This document shows positions 46,689 to 54,545 of a DNA stretch of 64,000 nucleotides, in pieces (the stretch's first letter is position 1; each line of letters begins with the position of its first letter). This DNA comes from Paenarthrobacter sp. Z7-10 (lineage in GTDB: Bacteria; Actinomycetota; Actinomycetes; Actinomycetales; Micrococcaceae), in the NCBI RefSeq assembly GCF_026932795.1, contig NZ_JADPVH010000016.1, forward strand, positions 1 through 64,000, read 5' to 3'. The notes beneath the pieces are model-generated. The model did no database searches, was not told where the DNA came from, and was given only the letters and a program-made list of their open reading frames with translations. Made by a program: the position numbers and the translations under genes.

Positions 46689-47987
46689 CTAATCGACAAC
46701 GAGGCCTTCGCCGCGGCCACGGGCCAGGACCACCGGATGGATAGCACCGAAACCACGGACCTGCTGGACCTCTTGGGGCAACAGCACGAACCTGTCATCC
46801 GAGTTCAGCGCCGCCGCCGTTGTCGAGTCGATCAAAACCGTGCCCGGCTCGGCCAGCGCCGTAAGCCGGGCGGCGAGATTAACGGTCGGGCCATAGATGT
46901 CACCGAGCCGGGAGAGCACCCGCCCCCAAACCATGGAAACGCGGGCCTCCGGCAGGAAATCATCGGCGGCCATGGCTTCGGCGAGCGCCAGCGAAATTTC
47001 GGCCCCGGCCACCGGCGTCTCGCAGTTGAACAGCACCTCATCGCCCACTGTCTTGACCAGCCGGCCACCACCGACGGAGATAATCTCCGCGCACTTGTTC
47101 TCGAAACGCTGGACCAGCTTCGCCAAGGTCTTTTCGTTCATCCGGCGGGACAGACTGGTGTAGCTGACCAAATCGGCAAATCCTACCGCCCGGGCCAACG
47201 GCAGCGGTGCGTCGTCCTCGGTACCCTGACGGCCTTCCTCACTGGAATCCAGACCCGCCTGCGCGCGCACGGCCAGGCGCTGCACGCCGGCGTTGAGCTG
47301 ACGCCGCCAGGAGTAGATGAGCATCTTCTCCATCGGCTCGATCAGCTCCGGCAGTTCTGACACCAGGACGCGTCGGGCCTCGGCATCGCTGACGTTGCGC
47401 TCGGCCGCAATGTCCTCCACCAGTGCCTCGATCTGCCAAACCACCATCCGGTCTGTCATCTGCCCCACCGCCCGGGTCACCGAAATGGCCGCTTCCTCGG
47501 TCAGCAGCCCCTCCCGGACCACGTCAATCACTGTTGTCAAGGCATCCTGGTCCCGCTCGGTGAACGCGACGTCGTCGTCGCCCAGATTGGGGAAGCCCAT
47601 GGCCCGCCACAACTTACGCGCGGACAGCAGGGAAACGCCCGCACCGGCGGCCACATCGCGTCGCCGCAGCCGGCGCTCTCCACCGAGCAGCCGGGTTTCC
47701 AGTGATTGCAGCGCATGGCGTGCCTCGCGGGGATCGGAAGTTTGGCTCCTGCCGGAACCTATACCCGCGGCCTCATCCATGATGAAATCAACGCCGGGGG
47801 GATTGTCGGCCGGACCAGCTTCTTCCGCAGGCAGGACGACCCCGGCAGCACCAGCATCCTCCGCTGCTCCGGGCACGCGATCAGCGGCTCCGTCCTCCGA
47901 CGATTGCGCGGCGCACCGCCCCGGAGTCTCCAACGACCCAGCGGCGAGCTGCCCAGGAGTCTCCAGCACGTAGTTATCGTCGTTCAT
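46689..47987 (-). CDS. Class III adenylate/guanylate cyclase
   Basis: 432 residues. The catalytic domain starts at RAVGFADLVSYTSLSRRM (metal aspartate) and includes GRLVKTVGDEVLF with the second aspartate. The preceding part has a winged-helix-like regulatory region RRDVAAGAGVSLLSARKLWR and long helices (EKMLIYSWRRQLNAG). This layout resembles mycobacterial Rv2212-type soluble cyclases. The first 75 residues are Ala/Glu/Gly-rich and disordered. Its start overlaps the PH-domain gene by 14 bases. It makes cAMP or cGMP from ATP or GTP; which one is not decided. Confidence 0.9.
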   Translation of the reverse strand: MNDDNYVLETPGQLAAGSLETPGRCAAQSSEDGAADRVPGAAEDAGAAGVVLPAEEAGPADNPPGVDFIMDEAAGIGSGRSQTSDPREARHALQSLETRLLGGERRLRRRDVAAGAGVSLLSARKLWRAMGFPNLGDDDVAFTERDQDALTTVIDVVREGLLTEEAAISVTRAVGQMTDRMVVWQIEALVEDIAAERNVSDAEARRVLVSELPELIEPMEKMLIYSWRRQLNAGVQRLAVRAQAGLDSSEEGRQGTEDDAPLPLARAVGFADLVSYTSLSRRMNEKTLAKLVQRFENKCAEIISVGGGRLVKTVGDEVLFNCETPVAGAEISLALAEAMAADDFLPEARVSMVWGRVLSRLGDIYGPTVNLAARLTALAEPGTVLIDSTTAAALNSDDRFVLLPQEVQQVRGFGAIHPVVLARGRGEGLVVD

Positions 47988-48570
47988 TGTCCGGATCCTC
48001 CTCTCCATGGCCGTCGCCGTCATCCGCGAAATTCCAGTCATTCTCCGGGCGCGCCAGGGAGCTGTGCGGCAACTCGTCGATGGCGGCCAAGGCAAAATTG
48101 CGGAATCGGGCCACTTCCGGCATATCCGCCATCAATGCCGATTCCCCCTGTCCCAGATCTAAGGCTATAGTCCCGGACCTCAATATTCGCTGAAGACCCG
48201 ACTGCCGCGAGCCAAGATTGCGCACCGTTGCCAGCGGAATGTCCTGCCGTGAGCGCCGCAACCAGCCCCTACGCACCACAATCCTCCGGCTGGTCAGGGT
48301 ATAGCGGGTTCCGGCCCATCGCAGGTAGCGGCGGAGCGGATACACGATCCACGCCAAGGACGCCAGAACGACGACGGCGGTCATCAGCGCCGTTTGCCAA
48401 CCAACGAGCGCGGGGGCAAGCCGGCCGACCGAGCCGCGGCTAAGCCAGGCCAACGCGAACCCGGCCACAGCCGGTATCACCAGGAAGACCGCAACCGGAA
48501 GGGTCAGCGACCTGGCCTGTGGACGGCTCTGCACAATGACTTGTTCCCCCGGCGCCAACCAGCTACGCAT
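47974..48570 (-). CDS. PH (bPH2/DUF304) domain membrane protein
   Basis: 198 residues. Two hydrophobic segments (about 30-50 and 65-85) come after a short LAPGEQVIVQSRPQARSL start. The bPH2 domain follows, with YTLTSRRIVVRRGWLRRS and IPLATVRNLGSRQSGLQRI, then SGTIALDLG. The C-terminal tail is acidic. Such proteins are membrane-bound and often lie in cell-envelope or signalling operons. The ATG at 48570 overlaps the birA stop region by 8 bases. The long open frame upstream is rejected as it runs through birA. Confidence 0.88.
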   Translation of the reverse strand: MRSWLAPGEQVIVQSRPQARSLTLPVAVFLVIPAVAGFALAWLSRGSVGRLAPALVGWQTALMTAVVVLASLAWIVYPLRRYLRWAGTRYTLTSRRIVVRRGWLRRSRQDIPLATVRNLGSRQSGLQRILRSGTIALDLGQGESALMADMPEVARFRNFALAAIDELPHSSLARPENDWNFADDGDGHGEEDPDNERR

Positions 48571-49465
48571 AGGCCACGGTCCCGTCGGGCTGTTGCCTGC
48601 GCAGATGGACCACATCCCCGGCGGAGACGGGATGAGTGCTTCCGGCTCCATCGCGCACCAGCAAGGATCCGTGGGCGTCCAGACCGATGGCTTCACCGTG
48701 CAGCATGCGCCCCCCGGGCAACTCCACCCGTACCGCGCAGCCCAGCGTGGCCATTCGTGCCGACACCAGCTGCAGCAGCGACTTGCCCTCCCACAACGGC
48801 AGCCGTGGACTACCTCCGCCGTCGCAGAAGGACCGGTACAGCGCCGCAAAGCGTTGCATATAGGCAACCAGCAGAATGTTCCGATCCAGCGTGTCGGCGT
48901 TTTGCAAGGCAAGCGAGGTGGCAGTGGAAACCGGCAGCTGCGGCGAGGTCTGCGAAACGTTAATGCCGGTTCCGAGCACGACCGCAGTGCCGTACCCAGC
49001 ACCGGCACCCGAATTCACCGGTACCAGATGGGCCAGGATTCCGGACACTTTCCGGCCAGCCACGAGCACGTCATTGGGCCACTTCAGCTCCGCAGAAATG
49101 CCGGCGGCCACATCCAGGGCATCGATCAGCCCCAAAGCAGCCAGCATCGACATCCAAGCACAGGCATCGGGAGCCAGATTTCTTCCGTGGGCGTTCGGAC
49201 GAAGGAGCACGCTCACGATGACCGAGCTGCCCGGAGGTGCATTCCAGACGCGATCCATCCTGCCGCGCCCCGAGCTCTGCTCCTCGGCGCATAACATGCT
49301 TAGATCCGGCCACAGCTCCGAAGCCGGGGACGAGACGGCCGCAACCAGGTCCGCGTTCGTGGAGCCGGTCCTGCGCACCAGATCCACCCGGGCGAACTGA
49401 CCGGCGGGCTGCAACAGCACACCGCGCAGGACACCGACATCCAGGGGCTCAGGGTCGGGGGTCAT
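48563..49465 (-). CDS. birA: Biotin-[acetyl-CoA-carboxylase] ligase BirA
   Basis: 300 residues. It attaches biotin to the carboxylase biotin-carrier domain through biotinyl-AMP. The catalytic loop is SGRGRMDRVWNAPPG (more often GRGRRGR), and ELKWPNDVLVAGRKVSGIL is the biotin/ATP site lysine region. The C-terminal SH3-like domain ends PVSAGDVVHLRR. There is no N-terminal helix-turn-helix, so it is monofunctional. The acyl-CoA carboxylase beta gene lies about 1.3 kb away. TAGGAT stands 7 bases before the ATG. Confidence 0.94.
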   Translation of the reverse strand: MTPDPEPLDVGVLRGVLLQPAGQFARVDLVRRTGSTNADLVAAVSSPASELWPDLSMLCAEEQSSGRGRMDRVWNAPPGSSVIVSVLLRPNAHGRNLAPDACAWMSMLAALGLIDALDVAAGISAELKWPNDVLVAGRKVSGILAHLVPVNSGAGAGYGTAVVLGTGINVSQTSPQLPVSTATSLALQNADTLDRNILLVAYMQRFAALYRSFCDGGGSPRLPLWEGKSLLQLVSARMATLGCAVRVELPGGRMLHGEAIGLDAHGSLLVRDGAGSTHPVSAGDVVHLRRQQPDGTVAYA

Positions 49466-49472
49466 GCCACTG

Positions 49473-49478
49473 ATCCTA
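49473..49478 (-). promoter_or_regulatory. -10 box of a leaderless birA promoter
   Basis: TAGGAT is followed by 7 bases (CAGTGGC) and the birA ATG. No Shine-Dalgarno is present. This would be the main promoter for the birA-PH-cyclase series. Confidence 0.5.
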
Positions 49479-49560
49479 TCCGGAGGGACTGGTCAGCCCC
49501 GGAGCGAAGCGGATCGGCAGCGGGGGCCAACAGCTGTCCCAAACCGATTCATGCTGCCCT

Positions 49561-49603
49561 AAACCGCTTAGGCGGTGCTGGCCGACACCGCATAAGCGGG
49601 TTT
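49561..49603. terminator. Hairpin between birA and the SDR gene
   Basis: AAACCGCTTAGGCGGTG (49561-49577) pairs with CACCGCATAAGCGGGTTT (49586-49603) with one bulge and one mismatch, around an 8-base loop. It lies 44 bases past the SDR stop codon. There is no long T run, so terminator strength is uncertain. Confidence 0.6.
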
Positions 49604-49646
49604 CCACCGCACCTGACTGGAAGGACCGCCTATCCACCACCAGCAC

Positions 49647-50549
49647 TTAGAGGAAAATGTCCGGAACCAGCCGGTCCTCGGGCGCCCCCAAGCTGTATCC
49701 GGAAAAATCCGTTATCCCTTCGTGGCCCAACACTTCCTCGTCCGTGAAGAAATTTCCGGTGCACCCGCGGCTGGGACGGGTCAGGATAGCGTGGGCCGCG
49801 TCCGCCATGATGTCAGGCCTCCGCGCAGCCTTGGCAATCCGTTCGCCGCCGGGCAGATTCCGGATGGCTGCCGTGTCAATTATGGTGCACGGCCAGAGTG
49901 AATTCACCGCGATGCCATCGTCCTTGAGCTCCTCAGCCAGTCCAAGCGTTGTCATACTCATGCCGTATTTGGCCATTGTGTAGCCCAGATGCAATCCGGC
50001 CCAGTGCGGCGTCATGTTCAGCGGCGGAGACAGCGTGAGAATGTGCGGATTCGCGGAGCGCCGCAACGCCGGCAGGGAAAATTTGGACAGCATGAACGAG
50101 CCGCGCACGTTGATGTCAGCCATCAGGTCGTAGCGCTTCATGGACAGCGCGTCGGTTGTGGACAGATCGATGGCTGACGCGTTATTGAGCACGACGTCGA
50201 TGCCTCCGAACGTCCGCACCGCGGCTTCGACGGCGGCAGCAACGTCGTCGTCCTTACGCACATCGCCGACCAGCGGCAACGCCTGACCGCCGGCCGCGCG
50301 CAGCTGCTCCGCCGCGGTGAAGACCGTGCCCTGCAGTGACGGATGCGGTTCGCCGGTCTTTGCCAGCAGCACAATGTTCGCCCCGTCCCGGGCGGCCCGC
50401 AGTGCGATGGCCAATCCGATGCCCCGGCTCCCGCCGGAGACCAACATCGTGCGTCCGGACAGCGACCGTCCCGACGGCTGCGCTGAAGGGCTGGAGCCTG
50501 GACCGACGTTGGCTCCATCGGCGGATGCGGGTGCGGTACTGGAAGTCAT
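49647..50549 (-). CDS. Short-chain dehydrogenase/reductase (HSDL2-like)
   Basis: 300 residues. The NAD(P) loop is SGGSRGIGLAIALRAA, DVVLNNAS follows, and the catalytic YxxxK is in YTMAKYGMSM. The C-terminal part (IMADAAHAILTRPSRGCTGNFF and GHEGITDFSGY) is that of the SDR group related to hydroxysteroid dehydrogenase-like protein 2, often linked to fatty-acid metabolism. It is divergent from the acyl-CoA carboxylase gene with a palindrome in between. The first 25 residues are Ser/Pro-rich and not part of the fold. The start is leaderless (TAGGCT, 6 bases, ATG). Confidence 0.9.
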   Translation of the reverse strand: MTSSTAPASADGANVGPGSSPSAQPSGRSLSGRTMLVSGGSRGIGLAIALRAARDGANIVLLAKTGEPHPSLQGTVFTAAEQLRAAGGQALPLVGDVRKDDDVAAAVEAAVRTFGGIDVVLNNASAIDLSTTDALSMKRYDLMADINVRGSFMLSKFSLPALRRSANPHILTLSPPLNMTPHWAGLHLGYTMAKYGMSMTTLGLAEELKDDGIAVNSLWPCTIIDTAAIRNLPGGERIAKAARRPDIMADAAHAILTRPSRGCTGNFFTDEEVLGHEGITDFSGYSLGAPEDRLVPDIFL

Positions 50550-50555
50550 GCGCTC

Positions 50556-50561
50556 AGCCTA
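50556..50561 (-). promoter_or_regulatory. -10 box of a leaderless SDR gene
   Basis: TAGGCT is followed by GAGCGC and the SDR ATG at 50549. The 22-bp palindrome starts 16 bases upstream, over the -35 region. Confidence 0.5.
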
Positions 50562-50577
50562 GTACGAACGCGCCAAC

Positions 50578-50599
50578 GATGTTACTGGCCGGTAACATC
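50578..50599. promoter_or_regulatory. 22-bp palindromic operator between SDR and carboxylase genes
   Basis: GATGTTACTGGCCGGTAACATC has 8-bp perfect arms, and the centre is also nearly symmetric. TTAC.GGCC.GTAA sites of this form are usual for TetR-family lipid regulators. It overlaps the -35 position of the SDR promoter and could also control the carboxylase gene. The regulator is not in view. Confidence 0.6.
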
Positions 50600-50796
50600 A
50601 TTCGATCTTCCCAGCTAGCGGCCTCCGAACTTGTAGGGTTTCTACAGCGGCCCCCGTCCAAGCCCTTACTAGACTGGAGTCAAAGCGATGTAATTTGTGC
50701 AGTTCCTACTTAACGCCGGGAACGGCACCGAATCAACGCAGAAAACTGTTTTACCGCAGGAAAGCAGCCCTATTGTCTACCCGAGCCGGAGAGCAC

Positions 50797-52380
50797 ATGA
50801 GCCACGATCTGACGACCACCGCCGGCAAGATCGCGGATTTCCGGGATCGGACGCACCAGGCGGCGCAGCCTTCCGGCCCGGAGGCTGTCGAGAAACAGCA
50901 CGCCCGCGGCAAGAACACGGCCCGCGAGCGCATCAACCTGCTGGTGGATTCCGGATCGTTCGTGGAATTCGATGCCCTCGCCACGCACCGCTCCACCGCC
51001 TTTGGGATGGAAACGAAGAAGCCACTCGGTGATGGCGTCGTTTCGGGCTATGGCACAGTGGACGGCCGGCTGGTTGCCCTTTACAGCCAGGACTTCAGTG
51101 TCTACGGCGGCTCGCTGAGCCAAGTTAATGGCGAAAAAATTGTCAAGGTCCAAGAATTTGCGCTGCGCAATGGCTGCCCGGTGGTAGGCATCAACGATGG
51201 CGGCGGCGCCCGAATCCAGGAGGGGGTCGCCTCGCTGGCGATGTTCGCCGATATCTTCCGCAACAACGTCCATGCCTCCGGCGTGGTCCCGCAGATTTCC
51301 CTGATCATGGGACCCTGTGCCGGTGGTGCCGCCTACTCTCCCGCACTGACGGATTACGTGGTCATGGTGGACAAAACAAGCCATATGTTCATCACCGGAC
51401 CGGACGTGATTAAGACCGTGACCGGCGAGGACGTGGACATGGAAACATTGGGCGGAGCGCGCCAGCACAATTCCAACACCGGCACTGCCACCTATTTGGC
51501 GACAGATGAGGCGGATGCGATCGAATTTGTCCGTGAGCTGCTGGACTTCCTGCCCTCGAACAATCTGGCCGAGGCCCCGGTGACCGAACATGAGCAGGAA
51601 CTGGAGCTCGACGAGGGCGATCTGGTCCTGGACAGGCTGATTCCGGATTCGGCCAATCAGCCCTACGACATGCGTGCGGTGATCGAACAGATCGTCGACG
51701 ACGGCCATTTCCTGGAGATGCAGGCGCTCTACGCGCCGAACGTCTTCATTGGCTACGGCCGGATCGAAGGCCACACGGTGGGCATCGTGGCCAACCAGCC
51801 CATGCAGTTCGCCGGCACTTTGGACATTAATGCCTCTGAGAAGGCCGCCCGCTTCGTGAGGCACTGCGATGCTTTCAACGTTCCCATCATCACGCTGGTC
51901 GATGTGCCGGGGTTCCTGCCCGGCAAGGATCAGGAATTCCAAGGCATTATCCGCCGCGGCGCCAAGCTGCTCTACGCCTATGCCGAGGCCACGGTGCCCA
52001 AACTGACAGTGATTACCCGCAAGGCCTATGGTGGCGCCTACATTGTGATGGGTTCCAAAAAATTGGGCGCGGACCTGAACTTCGCCTGGCCCACCGCGCA
52101 GATCGGGGTGATGGGTGCCCAGGGTGCGGTGAACATCCTCTACCGCCGTGATCTGGCCGCCGTGGTACAGGCCGGCGGTGACGTGGAGCGCAAACGCCAG
52201 GAAGTCATCCACCAGTACGAGGAAGAGCTCCTGAACCCCTACCAGGCGGCCCAACTGGGCTACGTGGATGCCGTGATTGCCCCTTCGGATACCCGGATCC
52301 AGCTGATCAAAGGCCTGCGGGCGCTGCGCGACAAACGGGCCAGCCTGCCGGCCAAGAAGCATGGGAACATCCCGCTGTGA
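50797..52380 (+). CDS. accD: Acyl-CoA (propionyl/acetyl-CoA) carboxylase beta subunit
   Basis: 527 residues of the carboxyltransferase family. It moves carboxyl from biotin to acetyl- or propionyl-CoA, giving malonyl- or methylmalonyl-CoA. Both crotonase-like halves are seen: [16 protein letters not shown] and [15 protein letters not shown] with [14 protein letters not shown] in the N-half, and [20 protein letters not shown] with [13 protein letters not shown] in the C-half. Start ATG 50797 with GGAGAGC upstream; the open frame before it is not conserved. It is coupled to the epsilon subunit. The biotin-carrying alpha subunit is elsewhere. Confidence 0.95.
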   Translation: MSHDLTTTAGKIADFRDRTHQAAQPSGPEAVEKQHARGKNTARERINLLVDSGSFVEFDALATHRSTAFGMETKKPLGDGVVSGYGTVDGRLVALYSQDFSVYGGSLSQVNGEKIVKVQEFALRNGCPVVGINDGGGARIQEGVASLAMFADIFRNNVHASGVVPQISLIMGPCAGGAAYSPALTDYVVMVDKTSHMFITGPDVIKTVTGEDVDMETLGGARQHNSNTGTATYLATDEADAIEFVRELLDFLPSNNLAEAPVTEHEQELELDEGDLVLDRLIPDSANQPYDMRAVIEQIVDDGHFLEMQALYAPNVFIGYGRIEGHTVGIVANQPMQFAGTLDINASEKAARFVRHCDAFNVPIITLVDVPGFLPGKDQEFQGIIRRGAKLLYAYAEATVPKLTVITRKAYGGAYIVMGSKKLGADLNFAWPTAQIGVMGAQGAVNILYRRDLAAVVQAGGDVERKRQEVIHQYEEELLNPYQAAQLGYVDAVIAPSDTRIQLIKGLRALRDKRASLPAKKHGNIPL

Positions 52381-52616
52381 CAGCCGTCCAGCCCGGCGAT
52401 AACCGGTCAGAGCCAGTCGAGACCCCGGTCCTGACTGTTGTCCGCGGCCATCCCACGGTCGAGGAACTGGCCGCGCTGACGGCCGTCGTGCTCGCCCTCC
52501 AGCCGGCGGAGGCCGCCGCACCAGTCCGTTCCCCCGCCCGGCACTGGGTCCGGCGCGAGCACCTCCGGCTCGGCCCCAAACCCGGACCCGGCGCCTGGCG
52601 CCGCAGCCGCGGCTGA
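52377..52616 (+). CDS. Acyl-CoA carboxylase epsilon subunit
   Basis: 79 residues. [20 protein letters not shown] is the conserved N-terminal helix of actinobacterial AccE/PccE epsilon subunits, which stabilise the beta-alpha complex; a basic Pro/Arg-rich tail with WRRSRG at the end follows. Its GTG start overlaps the stop codon of the beta subunit (GTGA), so translation is coupled. The function is well supported by both sequence and position. Confidence 0.9.
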   Translation: MTAVQPGDNRSEPVETPVLTVVRGHPTVEELAALTAVVLALQPAEAAAPVRSPARHWVRREHLRLGPKPGPGAWRRSRG

Positions 52617-52772
52617 TCCGCACCACCCAACTACATCCCCCGGCGAGGGCGCCCGTATCCGTGAGGTCCAAGCTCCTCCATCTTTACTGCTCCGGTGACG
52701 GTCGAAGCCCCGCTGACCGCTCCCCCGAACGCGGGCGCTCGAAGGCGGGCACACGATCCCGCTGCCGCGGCC

Positions 52773-52778
52773 TATGAT
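52773..52778 (+). promoter_or_regulatory. -10 box of the one-carbon gene pair
   Basis: TATGAT is followed by 7 bases (GGTGCTG) and an in-frame ATG at 52786. It suggests a leaderless transcript separate from the carboxylase genes. Confidence 0.5.
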
Positions 52779-52785
52779 GGTGCTG

Positions 52786-53541
52786 ATGCTAGACAGTCCC
52801 GAATCCCGCACATCCGCCGCGCAGACCGGCGTCGAGCTGTGGGACCTTTCCCTGAACGAATTTCGCGCCCGCACTTCGGGTTCCGACCCGACCCCCGGTG
52901 GTGAATCGGTTTCGGCGGTGACGGCCACGCTGGGCTGCAGCCTCGTACAGATGGCCCTTGCCGTGACGACCGCCGCCGGGACCGCTGACGTAACCGCCCG
53001 CGCGGATATGGATGCTCCTCTTGCCGCCGCAAAAGCACGCGGCGAGGAACTGTCCGAACGGCTCGCGGCTGGTGCCGGCGCCGACGTCATCGCCTTTGAA
53101 AACCTGATGTCTGCCTACCGGCTGCCGCGCTCGTCGGAGGACGAACGGCATACCCGCCGGGCAAGGATTGCACAGTTCAGCGAGGCGGCCGCTGAAGCCC
53201 CGATGTGCCTGGCCGAGACCATCGCCGAGACAGTGATCTTCGCCGCAGGGATACTTGGGCAGGTCAAGCCGCTCGTCGCCAGTGATGTGCTGGCCGGCGC
53301 CGATCTGCTGATGGGATCCTACCGCGCGGCGTTGCACACCGTCGACGTCAACCTGCCCGCGGTCGAACCCGCGGCGGCTGCGGAAATCGTTCGCCGGCGG
53401 GACGGAACTTCGGCGCGGATTGAGGGCGCCAGTGGCCAACTCGCCGCGCAAGCACGGCAGGCAGCCCAGGCGCAGAAGGCCGCTACGGCACAAAAGACTC
53501 AAAAATCTCAGCAGACCCACCATGCTCAGGAGACCCGATGA
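52786..53541 (+). CDS. Cyclodeaminase/cyclohydrolase family protein (FTCD_C; FchA-like)
   Basis: 251 residues. LWDLSLNEFRARTSGSDPTP is followed by GGESVSAVTATLGCSLVQMA, the start of the formiminotransferase-cyclodeaminase C-terminal fold. Helical segments with RRARIAQFSEAAAEAPMCLA and ILGQVKPLVASDVLAGADLL follow. In Methylobacterium FchA this fold is a methenyl-tetrahydrofolate cyclohydrolase. It overlaps the next gene, a FolD-like dehydrogenase, by 4 bases, which supports that activity over formimino-group deamination. The C-terminal tail is Gln/Ala/Lys-rich. In-frame ATGs at 52774 and 52777 are alternatives; 52786 fits the TATGAT box. Confidence 0.82.
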   Translation: MLDSPESRTSAAQTGVELWDLSLNEFRARTSGSDPTPGGESVSAVTATLGCSLVQMALAVTTAAGTADVTARADMDAPLAAAKARGEELSERLAAGAGADVIAFENLMSAYRLPRSSEDERHTRRARIAQFSEAAAEAPMCLAETIAETVIFAAGILGQVKPLVASDVLAGADLLMGSYRAALHTVDVNLPAVEPAAAAEIVRRRDGTSARIEGASGQLAAQARQAAQAQKAATAQKTQKSQQTHHAQETR

Positions 53542-54452
53542 GCGCCCGAATCATCAATCCGACTGAATTGGCCGAGAACTACCGGGAGAATTTACGCTCC
53601 GAGGTCGCCCAGCTCGACAGCCCGCTTCGGATCGTGGGCTTTCTCGCACACGGGAACGGTCCCGCGGCCACTTACGCCCGATACACGCGGCGCGGCTGTG
53701 AATCCGTAGGAATCGACTTCGATTTGCGCACCGTGGACGGTGCCGACATCGAACACGCCATCGGTGCCGCGAACGGGGACCCCAGCGTGCAGGGAGTCTT
53801 CGTCTACTACCCGATGCAAAATGGCGAGGCGGACCGTTGGCTGCGGGAGTTGGTGGATCCCCGCAAAGACGTGGAGGGTATGCATTCCTTCTGGAGCCGT
53901 TATCTGTACGAGAACCGGCGCTTTTTGGACGAGGAGCGCACGCAGCAGGCGATCCTGCCATGCACCCCGCTGGCCATCCTCAAACTGCTCCAGCATGCTG
54001 GGCTGCCGGCCGGGACATCGGGCACCGAAGCACCATTGGCCGGGATGAATGTATGCGTGATCAACCGCAGCGACATCGTCGGCCGGCCGCTCTCCGCCAT
54101 GCTGGCCAACGACGGCGCCGAAGTGATCTCGTTTGATATAGACGGTGCGTTAAAGTTCCAGCCTTCAATCGGTCGGGAGGCCCACGTGGTCAGCCGGACG
54201 GACATCAGCCGGCAGCAGGCGCTCGCCCAGGCCGACGTCGTCGTCACAGGAGTGCCGTCGAAGAATTTCGAACTTATCGGCCCGGAGGAAATTAAGTACG
54301 GTGCCATCTGCGCCAACTTCTCCGAGCACCGCAATTTCGAGCCGACCATCACCGACCGCGCTTCAGCGTTCATTCCGCGCGTTGGCCCCATGACGGTGAC
54401 AATGGCGATGCGCAATACGGTTCGGCTGTACCGCGATGTCCAGTCGAGGTGA
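53538..54452 (+). CDS. Mtd1-like methylene-tetrahydrofolate dehydrogenase (FolD family)
   Basis: 304 residues. It has the FolD two-domain fold: VFVYYPMQNGEADRW, then KDVEGMHSFWSRYLY, ILPCTPLAILKLL, NRSDIVGRPLSAMLANDGAE and VVVTGVPSKNFEL. The lysine that catalyses the cyclohydrolase step in bifunctional FolD (YxxxK) is not there: the segment reads TYARYTRRGCESVG. By recall this set of blocks is closest to yeast Mtd1, an NAD-dependent dehydrogenase without cyclohydrolase activity. The preceding cyclohydrolase-like gene, overlapping by ATGA, would complete the pathway. Many annotations will call it folD; the missing lysine argues against bifunctionality. Confidence 0.88.
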   Translation: MSARIINPTELAENYRENLRSEVAQLDSPLRIVGFLAHGNGPAATYARYTRRGCESVGIDFDLRTVDGADIEHAIGAANGDPSVQGVFVYYPMQNGEADRWLRELVDPRKDVEGMHSFWSRYLYENRRFLDEERTQQAILPCTPLAILKLLQHAGLPAGTSGTEAPLAGMNVCVINRSDIVGRPLSAMLANDGAEVISFDIDGALKFQPSIGREAHVVSRTDISRQQALAQADVVVTGVPSKNFELIGPEEIKYGAICANFSEHRNFEPTITDRASAFIPRVGPMTVTMAMRNTVRLYRDVQSR

Positions 54453-54533
54453 CAGGGAGCCGCTCTTTCTCCGAAGAGTCTCTTAGCGCGAACCGTGCTT
54501 CAGTGAACCCTTCCTAACTCAAACATCGCCAGC

Positions 54534-54539
54534 TAGGCT
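54534..54539 (+). promoter_or_regulatory. -10 box of a leaderless DUF885 gene
   Basis: TAGGCT is followed by 6 bases and the GTG at 54546. No Shine-Dalgarno is present. Confidence 0.55.
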
Positions 54540-54545
54540 CGACGG

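Noticed and set aside
48571-49008. A 146-codon upstream extension of the PH-domain gene
   Set aside because: It lies in another frame over birA, whose motifs are complete; ATG 48570 fits the overlap pattern of the series.
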